DNA of 64,000 bases from Paenibacillus sp. MSJ-34 (GCF_018918005.1 NZ_JAHLPR010000009.1:62001-126000); one strand, 5' to 3'; counted from the first letter of the stretch, positions 8,555-17,783 are shown. Notes: generated by a model not told the origin, from the letters alone. Numbers and translations: made by a program.

Positions 8555-8571
8555 CTCGTATGCGCAAACTG

Positions 8572-8606
8572 CCTCAGGTCCGAACAGGACTTGGGGCTGT
8601 TTTTTT
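8572..8606 (+). terminator. Rho-independent terminator of the repeat-protein gene
   Basis: CCTCAGGTCC (8572-8581) pairs with GGACTTGGGG (8587-8596) using two G-U pairs, followed by a T-run at 8600-8606. Confidence 0.9.
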
Positions 8607-8676
8607 ACCTGCTTGCAGCATCGCAATCGGGTGAAGAGCGAAAGACGGAAGTGCTTGAGGAATTTTACCAGAGCGG

Positions 8677-8841
8677 GTGACAACGGCTGAAAAAATGAAA
8701 ATCGTCTGGGACCTTGCTAATCAGGGGATTCCTCGTATGAAAGGGGCCATTGCGGAAATTGCAGAGCGGCTGAAGTTGTCAGATTTCACGGTGTACCGCT
8801 ATATTAGCCTGTGGGAGAAAGCCTCGGATAAGAAATCATAA
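8677..8841 (+). pseudogene. Remnant of a YheO-like regulator (C-terminal HTH)
   Basis: A 54-codon frame from GTG 8677 encodes a segment with KGAIAEIAERLKLS and TVYRYIS. This matches the pattern of the C-terminal helix-turn-helix of YheO-type regulators (a KGAV..VA..LGVS..TVY.YL pattern). The preceding bases in another frame read EERKTEVLEEFYQSG and then stop, consistent with a frameshifted upstream part. No N-terminal domain is present. It is best read as a decayed gene tail, though a tiny DNA-binding protein cannot be excluded. Confidence 0.55.
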
Positions 8842-8868
8842 TCTTAATGCGATGCGTAATACACAAAC

Positions 8869-8897
8869 AAAAACCCGCTCCATAAGCGAGTTTTCTT
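8869..8897. terminator. Bidirectional terminator
   Basis: AAAACCCGCT and AGCGAGTTTT form a 10-bp stem with one mismatch over a short loop, flanked by As on the left and Ts on the right. It can end the rightward remnant transcript and the leftward ATP-grasp gene. Confidence 0.75.
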
Positions 8898-8919
8898 TAT
8901 TGTCTTTTTAAATATCAGC

Positions 8920-9654
8920 TTAAATGGGATATTGTACGGCCATTTTTCGTTTGTTTTCTATAATGGTTGAGTACATTGTCTGATCGGCGAGTTGAGTGAA
9001 CAATCTATGGCCGGGATGCGAATTCGCTTCAAGGATCCAAATATATCCGTTCTTGTCCAAGGCAAGATCAATCCCTAGTTCACGAGTTGAACTCCATTTA
9101 CTAACCGTATGGGCAATTGTCATTGATAGCTGTTCAATTTTACGATGACATGCGTCCACTTTGGCTTGGTTATTCTTGAACTGATTTAAAAGAACCTTCT
9201 GCAAGGGTTCTGCATGCCCTCCTTGATGATAGTTGGTTAGAAATTTATGAGGCGCAGCCACACGGGCGACCATACCGGCAATCACCCATTTGTGCTCCGG
9301 CTTCTGCATGTATACTCGGATATCAAAAATTTTCCCTTGATACCTTGCGATTTGCAGTCCCTTTTGCATTAAATACCGATTGTTTGATCTTCTAGATGAA
9401 CGGACTGTTCTCAAGACAGACCCGGCTCCAACAATCTTCCGGCTTGGGCCGCTGCGAACCTCATATCCCCTGCTTAATTTCCTGACACGGATAATTCCGT
9501 TACCTCCGCTTCCGAGATCAGGTTTTATAAAGACAGATGAATGGGCTCCTAGCATCCGCAATGTTCCCGCATCTGTCATCCAACGAGTTTCAGGTAAATG
9601 CGGACGCAAGTTACGGTTCTGCAACATTACCCTATAATTCCCCATTTTCCCCAT
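8920..9654 (-). CDS. YheC/YheD family ATP-grasp protein
   Basis: About 244 residues. The family, originally described as endospore coat-associated, carries an ATP-grasp fold. Visible features are the start of the nucleotide-binding part (VFIKPDLGSGGNGII), FDIRVYMQ in the middle, and the metal-binding end ELGIDLALDKNGYIWILEAN. Members of this length consist of little more than the ATP-grasp domain. The preferred start is ATG 9654, preceded by AGAAGAGGG; a TTG at 9711 would add 19 residues. The substrate ligated is not known for the family. It is divergent from the SIS/ROK pair. Confidence 0.85.
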   Translation of the reverse strand: MGKMGNYRVMLQNRNLRPHLPETRWMTDAGTLRMLGAHSSVFIKPDLGSGGNGIIRVRKLSRGYEVRSGPSRKIVGAGSVLRTVRSSRRSNNRYLMQKGLQIARYQGKIFDIRVYMQKPEHKWVIAGMVARVAAPHKFLTNYHQGGHAEPLQKVLLNQFKNNQAKVDACHRKIEQLSMTIAHTVSKWSSTRELGIDLALDKNGYIWILEANSHPGHRLFTQLADQTMYSTIIENKRKMAVQYPI

Positions 9655-9800
9655 AGTCAATGAACCCTCTTCTCTTGTTTTAGTTCCAGTTACAAAGAGC
9701 ATATTCATCAAGCAACTCTGCTGTATAGACTGAACTCTAAAGCAAGAAAAACAGATTGATTACCCATGATATCTCCTTATGACGGATAATGCGTACAATT

Positions 9801-9831
9801 TTGATTGAAAAAATCATTAAAATGATTTAAA
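9801..9831 (+). promoter_or_regulatory. Inverted repeat and weak promoter before the SIS gene
   Basis: AAATCATT, two bases, AATGATTT at 9811-9828 is a perfect 8-bp dyad. It overlaps a possible promoter (TTGATT at 9801-9806, TTTAAA near 9826-9831), so a repressor bound here would block transcription of the SIS-ROK operon. Confidence 0.4.
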
Positions 9832-9869
9832 CTATCATTATCATGAATATTAAGGAGGATTTACAACTC

Positions 9870-10928
9870 ATGTCAAACAACTTCGGACAATTGACGTATC
9901 CGGAAATCAGTGCGCAGCCGGAAGCGCTCGCGGCCGCATGGGAGCGGTTGCAGGCACAAAACGATTGGGTTGAACGTTATATAGGAAACAAGCAATACGA
10001 TGAAGTGATCTTTATCGGTTCAGGCTCTTCATATTATCAAGCTCTTACGATGGCAACGACATACCGGAAGTGGCTCGGCCGCCCGGCATCGGCCTATCCG
10101 TCCTCGGAGATCTACTTGTTCCGCGACCAGAGCGTCGTTCCGGGCCGCAAAGTGCTGCTCGTCGGCGTATCGCGTTCCGGCGAATCGACGGAAGTCGTGC
10201 TTGCGCTCCAATCGGTCGCAGACCTTGCGAACTGGGATATTTGCGGCATTACATGCTATGAAGATTGCACGATGGCGAAGCTTGCGCCTTGCCTCGTATC
10301 CCCGTTAGGCGGCGAGAAGAGCACCGTCATGACGAAATCGCTCAGCAGCATGACGTTTATGATGCAGGCGGCGATCGCGGTCGCGTCCGGCAATCAAGCC
10401 TTGCAAGACGAGATGAAAGCGGTGCTCGATGCGGATAGCGAAGTCGTGAAGCGGGCCGACGCATTCATGAAAGAATGGCTGCCGAAACAGACGGTCGGCA
10501 AAACGATCTATTTAGGCATGGGCGCATACAACGGATTGGCGATGGAAGCTTGCTTGAAGTTGAAGGAAATGACCTACACATGGACGGAAAACTTCGGCAC
10601 GTTGGAATTCCGCCACGGACCGAAGAGCATCGTCGAGCCGGGAACGCTCATTTGCCTGCTGTTGTCGGAAACCGCACGCAGCTATGAGCTGAAAGTAGCG
10701 GAGGAGATGAAGGCGTACGGGGCAACCGTCCTGATCATCGCCGCGGAGAAGGGCGAAGATACTTCGTTTGCGGACGCCGTGTTCGAGATCGGCGGCAAAG
10801 GGATCAGCGACGAGGCGAGAAGCGCGCTATACTTGCCTTTGCTGCAATATTTAGGATTGTACATGGCGCTTCATATCGGCGTCGATCCGGACCAACCGCG
10901 CAATTTGACGCAAGTGGTGAAAATCTAA
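9870..10928 (+). CDS. SIS-domain sugar-phosphate isomerase/deaminase
   Basis: 352 residues with two SIS (sugar isomerase) domains and no N-terminal glutaminase, resembling the isomerase half of GlmS and stand-alone enzymes such as FrlB and AgaS. The first SIS motif FIGSGSSYYQA and the phosphate-binding VGVSRSGESTE are clear, and NFGTLEFRHGPKSIVEP matches the catalytic Glu-rich region of GlmS-like enzymes. It probably acts on an amino-sugar or fructosamine phosphate in the cytosol. Start ATG 9870 follows TAAGGAGG; an upstream ATG at 9843 lies before this ribosome binding site. A ROK kinase starts 23 bases downstream, which suggests one pathway: phosphorylation then isomerisation or deamination. 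Confidence 0.85.
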   Translation: MSNNFGQLTYPEISAQPEALAAAWERLQAQNDWVERYIGNKQYDEVIFIGSGSSYYQALTMATTYRKWLGRPASAYPSSEIYLFRDQSVVPGRKVLLVGVSRSGESTEVVLALQSVADLANWDICGITCYEDCTMAKLAPCLVSPLGGEKSTVMTKSLSSMTFMMQAAIAVASGNQALQDEMKAVLDADSEVVKRADAFMKEWLPKQTVGKTIYLGMGAYNGLAMEACLKLKEMTYTWTENFGTLEFRHGPKSIVEPGTLICLLLSETARSYELKVAEEMKAYGATVLIIAAEKGEDTSFADAVFEIGGKGISDEARSALYLPLLQYLGLYMALHIGVDPDQPRNLTQVVKI

Positions 10929-10951
10929 TCCTTGTTGAAGGGGCAGCGAAT

Positions 10952-11920
10952 ATGAGCTTAACGATCGGATTCGATATCGGCGGAACGAACATCGTCTGCG
11001 GGCTGTTGGACGAAAACGGCCAATTTCTCGCAAAGGTGAAGCAAGGAACGGAGAGGGAGCGCGGCAGCGATTATATTATCGGCAAGCTGGCGGCCATGAT
11101 CGACGAAGTGCTCGCCGAGGCGGGCGAAGACCGGAGCCGCGTGGCGGCGGTCGGCGTCGGGACGCCGGGCTTTGTCGACCCGATTCGGGGCGTCTCCGTC
11201 TTTGCCGGCAATTTGCAATGGCGGAACGTGCCGCTGGCCCGGCTGCTGGAAGAACGGATCGGCATTCCGGTATTTATCGACAATGACGTGCGCATGTACG
11301 TCTACGGCGAATCCATTCGCGGAGCCGGACGCGGGTTCGACTGCGTGTTCGGCATTACGCTCGGCACCGGTCTGGCCGCGGCGCTGGTGGACCGGGGCGA
11401 ATTGTATTATGGCGGGGCGTTTATGGCCGGCGAGCTCGGACATATCCGCATCGAGGGCGAAGACGCGCAGTGCGGATGCGGAATGAGAGGCTGCCTGGAA
11501 ACGGTCGCTTCGGCGACGGGAATCGCCCGGCTGGCCAAAGAAGCGATTCGGGAAGGCAGGAAGAGCGTTCTCCAGCAATGGTGCGCCGATCCCGACATGC
11601 AATCGCTCACGGCCCATCAAGTATCGCAAGCTTACGATGCGGGCGACGACGTGGCGGTCGAAGTGATGAATTATGTCGGCAAACAATTGGCCAAGGGGCT
11701 GTCTTATGCCGTTTCCTTGCTCAGTCCCGACGTTATCGTCATCGGCGGAGGCGCGGCGCTGGCGGGCGAGCGATTGTTCAAGCCGATGCGGCAGGAGCTC
11801 TCAAAGCATGTGTATCACGGCTATTGGGAACGGCTGCAAATCCGGCAAGGCCAACTGATCGACGACGGAGGCGTCATCGGCAGCGCTGCCTTTGCGCGCA
11901 AGCGGCTTGCGGAGAGATAA
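10952..11920 (+). CDS. ROK family sugar kinase
   Basis: 322-residue ROK (repressor, ORF, kinase) protein without an HTH domain, so a kinase rather than a repressor. The ATP phosphate-binding motif FDIGGTNIVCGL opens the protein. GTPGFVDP, a catalytic IDNDVRM (Asp of the ND motif), GITLGTG, and the zinc-binding cluster CGCGMRGCLE follow, with AGELGHI just before. Such proteins phosphorylate glucose, fructose, allose or N-acetyl-amino sugars; the exact sugar is not decidable here. It follows the SIS gene in the same operon (AAGGGG ribosome binding site) and is closed by a terminator. Confidence 0.9.
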   Translation: MSLTIGFDIGGTNIVCGLLDENGQFLAKVKQGTERERGSDYIIGKLAAMIDEVLAEAGEDRSRVAAVGVGTPGFVDPIRGVSVFAGNLQWRNVPLARLLEERIGIPVFIDNDVRMYVYGESIRGAGRGFDCVFGITLGTGLAAALVDRGELYYGGAFMAGELGHIRIEGEDAQCGCGMRGCLETVASATGIARLAKEAIREGRKSVLQQWCADPDMQSLTAHQVSQAYDAGDDVAVEVMNYVGKQLAKGLSYAVSLLSPDVIVIGGGAALAGERLFKPMRQELSKHVYHGYWERLQIRQGQLIDDGGVIGSAAFARKRLAER

Positions 11921-11950
11921 ATCATCGCATGAATTCATGATAAACTTTTC

Positions 11951-11984
11951 AAACTGTAGCGGATTAGTTCCTCTGCAGTTTTTT
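11951..11984 (+). terminator. Terminator after the ROK kinase gene
   Basis: AAACTGTAG (11951-11959) pairs with CTGCAGTTT (11973-11981) using one G-U pair, followed by Ts. Confidence 0.85.
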
Positions 11985-12097
11985 CGTTTGCGGTATGGCT
12001 GTCGATTATACAACGCGCAGGAACTGCGTACGGCGAAGCTTTATCGCGAGGTGATCTAAGCGCTTTCGAACGAATGAGGCTTGCCGGTCCGATCGCA

Positions 12098-12284
12098 TGA
12101 ACGGTAAAAACCGGCGTTAATTGGACCCTGAATGCTCTTATGTTACAATTAGAGGGAATTTCTGCCGCTCATTTTGCCAAGCATCGCTCCTAAATCGGAT
12201 ATGCGTAAAATTAGAGGTGGAAATTGGAGGTAATCCGGATACAGGCATTGAATCAAGCAAATTAGAGGCAGTTTTTACCGTTAC
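12098..12284. repeat. Four-palindrome element, 23-bp family, copy 1
   Basis: Four 23-bp degenerate palindromes start at 12098, 12149, 12211 and 12262 (51, 62 and 51 bp apart). Most carry TTAGAGG or a close variant at one end and ACCGTTA or its complement at the other. Reverse-complemented palindrome 1 matches palindrome 4 at about 17 of 23 positions, and palindrome 2 likewise resembles 3. No gene is seen in the element. A separate hairpin (GCATCCCG at 12295-12302 with CGGGATG at 12322-12328) lies just after it. Confidence 0.82.
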
Positions 12285-12408
12285 TTGCTTCAAAGCATCC
12301 CGTTTCACCCTTACGGTGGGGCGGGATGTTGACGTTTTGACGTTCCATATCCGCCTTTCCGCGATATAATAGGAATATCACATTAACGAACGGATAGGAG
12401 ATGCACCG

Positions 12409-13806
12409 TTGATTTTTGTACTGATTGTGCTATGGCTCGCCGCGATCATATTGCTTGCGACCAACTTCGGCGATCCCGCCGTGCGCTGGCTTGCGGCGGT
12501 GGCGTTTTGCGGCGGTTCCGGCGCGATGGCGTCGGTGATCGAAGATTTCGTGCGTCCGTTTGCGGCGCGGCACGAGCTGGGACTAACGGCGGACTGGGCG
12601 CTATATATTACGCTCACCATATTTTCGTTACTAAGCTATTACGGCTTGCCATATTGCTATGTACGGTTTGCCGGACATTACCATCCCGGCAGGCTGAAGC
12701 CGCGCGTTTGGCGGATGTTGCGCTACGCGTTATTGCTGCCGCCCGTACTCATGCTGTTGTTCACGCAATATTACCCGCCCAATTATACCGTATTGACGCT
12801 TTGGGCCGCGCCTTATATCTTATTCGGAACGGTTCTTCTGTTAAGCAAGCGGGAATGGGAGCCTTGGCGCAAGCAGGCGCATTGGATGGTTACGCTCGTC
12901 GTCGTGCCGGCCGTCGTATTCGCGCTCGTAATGAACTATATGTTACCGGGGATATTCGGCATTTACGATATGTGGCGCTATAATATATGGACGATACTGC
13001 TTGCATTCAGCCTGTTTGTCGTCGCTTTGTTCAAATACGGCTTTCTCGGAGTGCAACTGCTGATCGAACGGCGGAAATTGGATATGACGATGCGCGCGAT
13101 TACGTCGGGAACGGCGATTTTGAACCATGCGATCAAGAACGATTTGGCCAAAGTCCGGTTGTTTTGCGATAAAATACAGACGTCCGCGCTGCAGAGCGGC
13201 CAGGGCGAGTTGGCAAGCGACGTCGCGGTCATCGAGAGAGCGGCCGATCACGTTCAGGAATTGCTGGACCGCGTCCATCACCGGACGCAGGACATTGCGC
13301 TGAAGAAAGAGCGGCATTCGCTGAAAGAGCTTGTGGAAGAGGCGCTGCGCATGCTTGAGCCGATGATGGCGCAAATTCGTATTCTATGGAAGGAAGACGA
13401 TGGCGCCGCGGCTGAAGTATATTGTGACCGCGCGCAAACGCTGGAAGTTCTGAACAATATTATAACGAATGCGGTCGAGGCGATGCCGCGGGGCGGTACG
13501 CTAACCGTTGCCGTTACGCAAACGAAAAAAACATGGACCATCGAAATTCGGGATACCGGGACCGGCATCGAAAAAGACAAGCTAAGAAAAGTTCTGGAGC
13601 CGTTCTATACGACTAAAACGGGCAGCAAGCGGAACTTCGGCCTCGGCCTCGCTTACTGCTACCAAGTGATGAAAAAACACGGAGGGACGCTTGAGATCGA
13701 CAGCGTGCCGAAACAAGGAACGGGCGTATATTTGCATTTTCCGAAAGGGAAAGGAGGAGCGAAGCCGCATGAACGAGATTCGAGTCATGATCGTAGAAGA
13801 CGATGA
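12409..13806 (+). CDS. Membrane sensor histidine kinase
   Basis: 465 residues. The first 220 or so contain about six hydrophobic segments with short loops and no extracellular sensor domain, so sensing is likely within or at the membrane. A dimerisation/phosphoacceptor helix follows with His in LNHAIKNDL, then a HATPase domain: N box NNIITNAVEAMP, G1 DTGTGI, F box EPFYTTK, G2 FGLGLAYC. Start TTG 12409 follows ATAGGAG; a TATAAT at 12365-12370 could be its -10. The response regulator gene overlaps its 3' end by 38 bases, so the pair is translationally coupled. The stimulus is unknown. Confidence 0.88.
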   Translation: MIFVLIVLWLAAIILLATNFGDPAVRWLAAVAFCGGSGAMASVIEDFVRPFAARHELGLTADWALYITLTIFSLLSYYGLPYCYVRFAGHYHPGRLKPRVWRMLRYALLLPPVLMLLFTQYYPPNYTVLTLWAAPYILFGTVLLLSKREWEPWRKQAHWMVTLVVVPAVVFALVMNYMLPGIFGIYDMWRYNIWTILLAFSLFVVALFKYGFLGVQLLIERRKLDMTMRAITSGTAILNHAIKNDLAKVRLFCDKIQTSALQSGQGELASDVAVIERAADHVQELLDRVHHRTQDIALKKERHSLKELVEEALRMLEPMMAQIRILWKEDDGAAAEVYCDRAQTLEVLNNIITNAVEAMPRGGTLTVAVTQTKKTWTIEIRDTGTGIEKDKLRKVLEPFYTTKTGSKRNFGLGLAYCYQVMKKHGGTLEIDSVPKQGTGVYLHFPKGKGGAKPHERDSSHDRRRR

Positions 13807-14422
13807 CGATTGGCGCCGGGGATTGAAAGCCTATTTGGAACAGCAGCCCGATCTTGCCGTCGTAGCCCAAGCCGCCGCGGCCGAAGAAGCGCGCACGGCA
13901 GCCAGGGAAGCGCAGCCGGACATTGTGCTGATGGATATTATGCTGGTTGACAGCCTGGAAGGAATCGCCTTGACGGCGGACATTAGCCAATCCTGCAATG
14001 CGCGGGTCATTATGCTGTCCTCGCTCGAGGAGAAGGAAGTTATCTTCGAAGCGTTTCAGGCCGGGGCCGTCAATTATATCGTGAAATCCGATTTCACGAA
14101 CATTCCCGAGGCGATTCGCCAAGCCTATGCCGACAGCTCGCCGATTGACGCGGGGGTCGCCGAGCGGATTCGGGAAGAGTTCCGCCGATTGCAGCAGGTG
14201 GAGCGGGAATATGAAATCCGGAAAGCGCGGGAACTCATTACGCCGACGGAACGCGAGGTGCTCGCCATGATCCATGAAGGGTATACGCAGCCGCAAATTG
14301 CGGACAAATTCGTCGTATCCCTCCGCACCGTCAAAAACCATGTCAACAGCATATTGAAAAAACTGAACGGCAAAAGCAGCAAGGAAGCCGCGCAAAAGGC
14401 GAAAGATATGGGGATTTTGTAA
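13769..14422 (+). CDS. NarL/LuxR-type response regulator
   Basis: 217 residues: a receiver domain (IVEDDDDW acidic pocket, IVLMDIML with the phospho-acceptor Asp, VKSDF with the conserved Lys) followed by a LuxR-type helix-turn-helix (TPTEREVLAMIHEGYT, then LRTVKNHVNSILKKL). It is partner of the kinase whose gene it overlaps. Start ATG 13769 follows AAGGAGGAG; the longer open frame upstream is internal to the kinase gene. The targets are unknown; no obvious effector gene follows, since the next gene is convergent. Confidence 0.92.
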   Translation: MNEIRVMIVEDDDDWRRGLKAYLEQQPDLAVVAQAAAAEEARTAAREAQPDIVLMDIMLVDSLEGIALTADISQSCNARVIMLSSLEEKEVIFEAFQAGAVNYIVKSDFTNIPEAIRQAYADSSPIDAGVAERIREEFRRLQQVEREYEIRKARELITPTEREVLAMIHEGYTQPQIADKFVVSLRTVKNHVNSILKKLNGKSSKEAAQKAKDMGIL

Positions 14423-14428
14423 GAGGCT

Positions 14429-15331
14429 TTATCGCTCCCTCTTCGATGCGGAAGCAGCCTCGCTCGGCGCCGGGCTTTTCACGAATTGCTCGTAAGCCTC
14501 GGGGTCGTGCGACGGGATCAACGCCATATTCGGGTTCGCCTGTTCCAACGCATGCAGCATCGAAAACCATCCCTCGTATCGGCGGACATCGTAATGCGCG
14601 ATTCTGCCGATGAAGCTCCCGCCTTTTCCTTCCCGATAATTTCTGCGGAAATAGGCGGCATCCGCCATAAGGAAATACTTCTCCTCATTCGATACATTCA
14701 CAATCATGCCGAATTGGCCGATGGAATGGCCAGGCAGCGGAACCAAAACCATCGAACCGTCGCGAAACAGATCGATCGATTTCGGGAACGGGCCGTAAGG
14801 GACCCCGTCGCCGTCGAAGTCCAATAAGCGCAAGGCGGAACGATCGATGCGTCGGTATAGATCTTTCAAGTATCCGTTCGTTAACAGCTTGAATTTCGAT
14901 TGCTGTCCGAACTCCCATTCCTGCCGATCGACGTAAATACGGGAATGGGGAAAGTCGTGAACCCCGCCGGCATGATCGGCATGCAAATGGGATAGAATCA
15001 CGGTTTTGATATCCTCCGGATGGATCCCCAGCTTGCGCAATTGGGAAACCGCATTGTCTTCCGGCGCAATGCGCGCCGGCGTCGCCAACCGCATGAGCGA
15101 ATAGGGCAGCTTGGACGTCGAATCGTAATAACGGGTAGAATACCCGGTATCGAACAGAATCAATCCGTGTTCGGGATGTTCGATCAGCGCGAACAAGGCC
15201 GGTCCCCAAAATTTCCCTTGCTTGTCCCCTTTCAACATCGCCGATTTGGGCGCACGGTAGAAGCCTGCATTCATGATTGTAACGCGGCATGCCGGCATAT
15301 GCTGCGGCACATCGGGCAGTTTGTAGTCCAT
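14429..15331 (-). CDS. Metallo-beta-lactamase-fold hydrolase (lactonase-like)
   Basis: 300 residues. The dinuclear metal site is complete: HLHADHAGG, a later metal-ligand His in PLPGHSIGQ, the bridging Asp in LMADAAY, and the final His in IPSHDPE. The spacing and the DTGYSTRYYDS segment after the first strand resemble the AiiA/AttM N-acyl-homoserine lactonase branch, but the branch also includes other lactonases, so quorum quenching is only one option. There is no signal peptide, so it is cytosolic. ATG 15331 follows GGGAGGAG. It is convergent with the response regulator gene, six bases apart. Confidence 0.85.
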   Translation of the reverse strand: MDYKLPDVPQHMPACRVTIMNAGFYRAPKSAMLKGDKQGKFWGPALFALIEHPEHGLILFDTGYSTRYYDSTSKLPYSLMRLATPARIAPEDNAVSQLRKLGIHPEDIKTVILSHLHADHAGGVHDFPHSRIYVDRQEWEFGQQSKFKLLTNGYLKDLYRRIDRSALRLLDFDGDGVPYGPFPKSIDLFRDGSMVLVPLPGHSIGQFGMIVNVSNEEKYFLMADAAYFRRNYREGKGGSFIGRIAHYDVRRYEGWFSMLHALEQANPNMALIPSHDPEAYEQFVKSPAPSEAASASKRER

Positions 15332-15509
15332 CGCGAATCTCCTCCCTATTCTTCTGCCATTATATCCGTATGCCGCAACAAATGCGAGGCTGCCGGGGAA
15401 GCGGGATCTTTTTTTTCAGGCCGGTCCGAATATCAGCAACTTTATGGAAGCCATCTCCGTTTAAAAACATGAAATACCATTTTTCAATGTTGAGGGGGAT
15501 GATAGCGAT

Positions 15510-17783
15510 ATGAAATGGATTCGAACAAGCGGAATTGCCGCGCTGGCGGCTACATTGCTCGTTTCCGTAACCGTTCCTGCGGCGGCGAAGGAGGCTGTGA
15601 CCGTGGTCGAAAAAACGATGCCGGCATTTGACGATTCCACTCCGGTTCAAGCGAAAATATCGAAGGAGCAGGCCATCGAAATCGCCAAGAAAAATTTGCG
15701 GATTCCAAGCGATTATAAGCTATCGAACGTGAATCTGCGCAGCAGAAACACGAACGGCGTTGCCAAAGGGATTTGGTACCTGAATTTCCAGAAAACCGAC
15801 AAAGACCGTTATGACGCCAGCATTTCCGCCGGCATCGACGCGGATAGCGGACAGATCATACAATTTTATTCCTATGTGTACGACCCGAACAAAAAGCCGA
15901 GCTACCCGCCGAAGGTCGATCGGGCCGCGGCCAAAACAATCGCAGTCGATTTTATGAACAAAATCGATCCCGGCCTTGCGGCGAAGGTGAAATACAACGA
16001 CAAATACGACGTCTCGGAGAAAACCCCGTTGGGCGGGGAAGTGCAGTACGTTTTGCAATTCGACCGCATGGAACAAGGTTTGCCGGTATATGAGAACGAA
16101 GTGCGGATCTCTGTGGACGGCGAGGGGCATGTGCTAAGCTACGACAACAATTGGAACGATGCGCTGAAGTTCGAACCGAACAAACCTGCTGTCGATATGA
16201 AAGGAGCGGAAGCGGCTTACCGGGAATTGCTGAAGCTTGTGCCCCATTATGTCATTCCTTACCAAGCGGAACAGAAGAAGGGGCCGTATGTCAGCTATGA
16301 AATGATCCCTTATATGATCGACGCCGCAAGCGGAAAGATATGGAGCCCGACTCCGCAGCCCGCGATCAACCATACGGTGCCGATCAGCGACAAGCCGCTT
16401 GGCGATAAACCGCAAGCCGTGCTCAATATAACGAAGGAGCAGGCGGTGAAGACAGCGACCGAACAGCTCCCGATTCCGCAAGAAGCCAAGCTGACGGGCG
16501 CCGATTACAACGAGTATGCCGATGAAATGAGCGGCACGATGTCCTCCCAATGGAGCTTGGAATGGCGGATTGGCGACGATGAGCGGAAATCGCCTTATAT
16601 CGCGGCAGGGGTCAATACGAAGACGGGAGAAATTTTATATTATTCGTACAGCACCGCCGGCGAAGCAAGCCGTTCGGAGGGAGCGAAGCTGTCGGACGAA
16701 CAAGCGAAAGCGAAAGCCGTCGATTTCGTGAAAAGATTAATTCCGTACGCGGCGCATGAACTGTATTTGCAGGACGGACGCTCGGGATGGGTTGACGAAG
16801 ACCGCGGAACCTACTCCTTTACTCGCGTCATTAACGGCATTTACGCCGACAATGAACGGGTGGAGGTCAGCATTAACAAACAAACCGGCAATGTGGACAA
16901 TTACTATAACCATTTGTCCGACATGAACTACGGTTCGGCGAAACCGCAGTTGATCGGCGAACAGGAAGCGCTCGAGAAGCTCCTTGCGACGTATTCGATT
17001 GAACTCGGGTACGTCTCGGGCAACGTCAATCAAGCTTGGGATCCGCGCCCGCTTGCCGCGTCGGGGAAACCGGCCGGAGACGCGAACGAAGCGAAGCTTG
17101 TGTACCAATTGATCAAGAAGGCGCAAACCGACGAGGCCGTATTCCTGGATGCGACTTCAGGGAAGTGGCGGAACCGCGGAACGGGAGAAGAGACGTCGCT
17201 GGAACCGATCAAAGCGACCGACATCGACAATCATCCGGCCAAACGCGAATTGGAGCTGATGATCGAATATAGAGCCATTGACGTCAAGGACGGCAAAGTG
17301 AATCCGGATGCGATCGTAACCCGCGGCGAATTGATCAAGATGCTTGTCATGGCGATGAGCGGCGGCGTGCGGCCGTTTGCGGCCGAATCGAAGGCGAAGG
17401 CGTCGTTCAGCGATGTCGGCGTCAAATCGGAATATTTCGCATATGTCGAATCGGCGCTCGACCAGAAGCTGATCGATCCGGGCGACGGCAAATTCAATCC
17501 GGAAGGCAAAATAACCCGCGAAGAAATGGCCGAACTGATTACGCGCGCGTTAGGGTACAATTCGTTAGCCGAGCGCGGCAATCTGTTCCAGACCGCTTTC
17601 CAGGATGCGGATGCGGTGGCCAAGAAAGGACAGGCGGCGATCGTCGTCGCTCTGGGCATCATGGATTTGCAGGGCGGCAAGTTTGAACCGAAGCGTGAAG
17701 TGACGCGGGCCGAAGGGGCGACAGCCTTCTACCGCTACTTGCAAGAACGCGCCCAATTGAAAGAAGCGCCGCTGCGGTACTGA
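15510..17783 (+). CDS. S-layer-anchored YcdB/YcdC-domain protein
   Basis: 757 residues. A signal peptide (about 1-27, cleavage near VPAAAKEA) is followed by repeated PepSY-like/YcdB-YcdC modules of roughly 65-130 residues. In these, segments such as SKEQAIEIAKKNLRIP, TKEQAVKTATEQLPIP and LSDEQAKAKAVDFVKRL mark successive helices before beta-sheet parts. Three SLH repeats (about 580-750) end the protein, anchoring it to the wall. Such domains are thought to inhibit or chaperone peptidases, or act as cell-surface modules; the function is not established. Start ATG 15510 follows a GAGGGGG stretch. It is monocistronic here. Confidence 0.88.
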   Translation: MKWIRTSGIAALAATLLVSVTVPAAAKEAVTVVEKTMPAFDDSTPVQAKISKEQAIEIAKKNLRIPSDYKLSNVNLRSRNTNGVAKGIWYLNFQKTDKDRYDASISAGIDADSGQIIQFYSYVYDPNKKPSYPPKVDRAAAKTIAVDFMNKIDPGLAAKVKYNDKYDVSEKTPLGGEVQYVLQFDRMEQGLPVYENEVRISVDGEGHVLSYDNNWNDALKFEPNKPAVDMKGAEAAYRELLKLVPHYVIPYQAEQKKGPYVSYEMIPYMIDAASGKIWSPTPQPAINHTVPISDKPLGDKPQAVLNITKEQAVKTATEQLPIPQEAKLTGADYNEYADEMSGTMSSQWSLEWRIGDDERKSPYIAAGVNTKTGEILYYSYSTAGEASRSEGAKLSDEQAKAKAVDFVKRLIPYAAHELYLQDGRSGWVDEDRGTYSFTRVINGIYADNERVEVSINKQTGNVDNYYNHLSDMNYGSAKPQLIGEQEALEKLLATYSIELGYVSGNVNQAWDPRPLAASGKPAGDANEAKLVYQLIKKAQTDEAVFLDATSGKWRNRGTGEETSLEPIKATDIDNHPAKRELELMIEYRAIDVKDGKVNPDAIVTRGELIKMLVMAMSGGVRPFAAESKAKASFSDVGVKSEYFAYVESALDQKLIDPGDGKFNPEGKITREEMAELITRALGYNSLAERGNLFQTAFQDADAVAKKGQAAIVVALGIMDLQGGKFEPKREVTRAEGATAFYRYLQERAQLKEAPLRY

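Noticed and set aside
12295-12328. Strong hairpin before the histidine kinase gene considered as terminator
   Set aside because: No T-run follows and no transcript needs ending there after the ROK terminator; its role is unknown.
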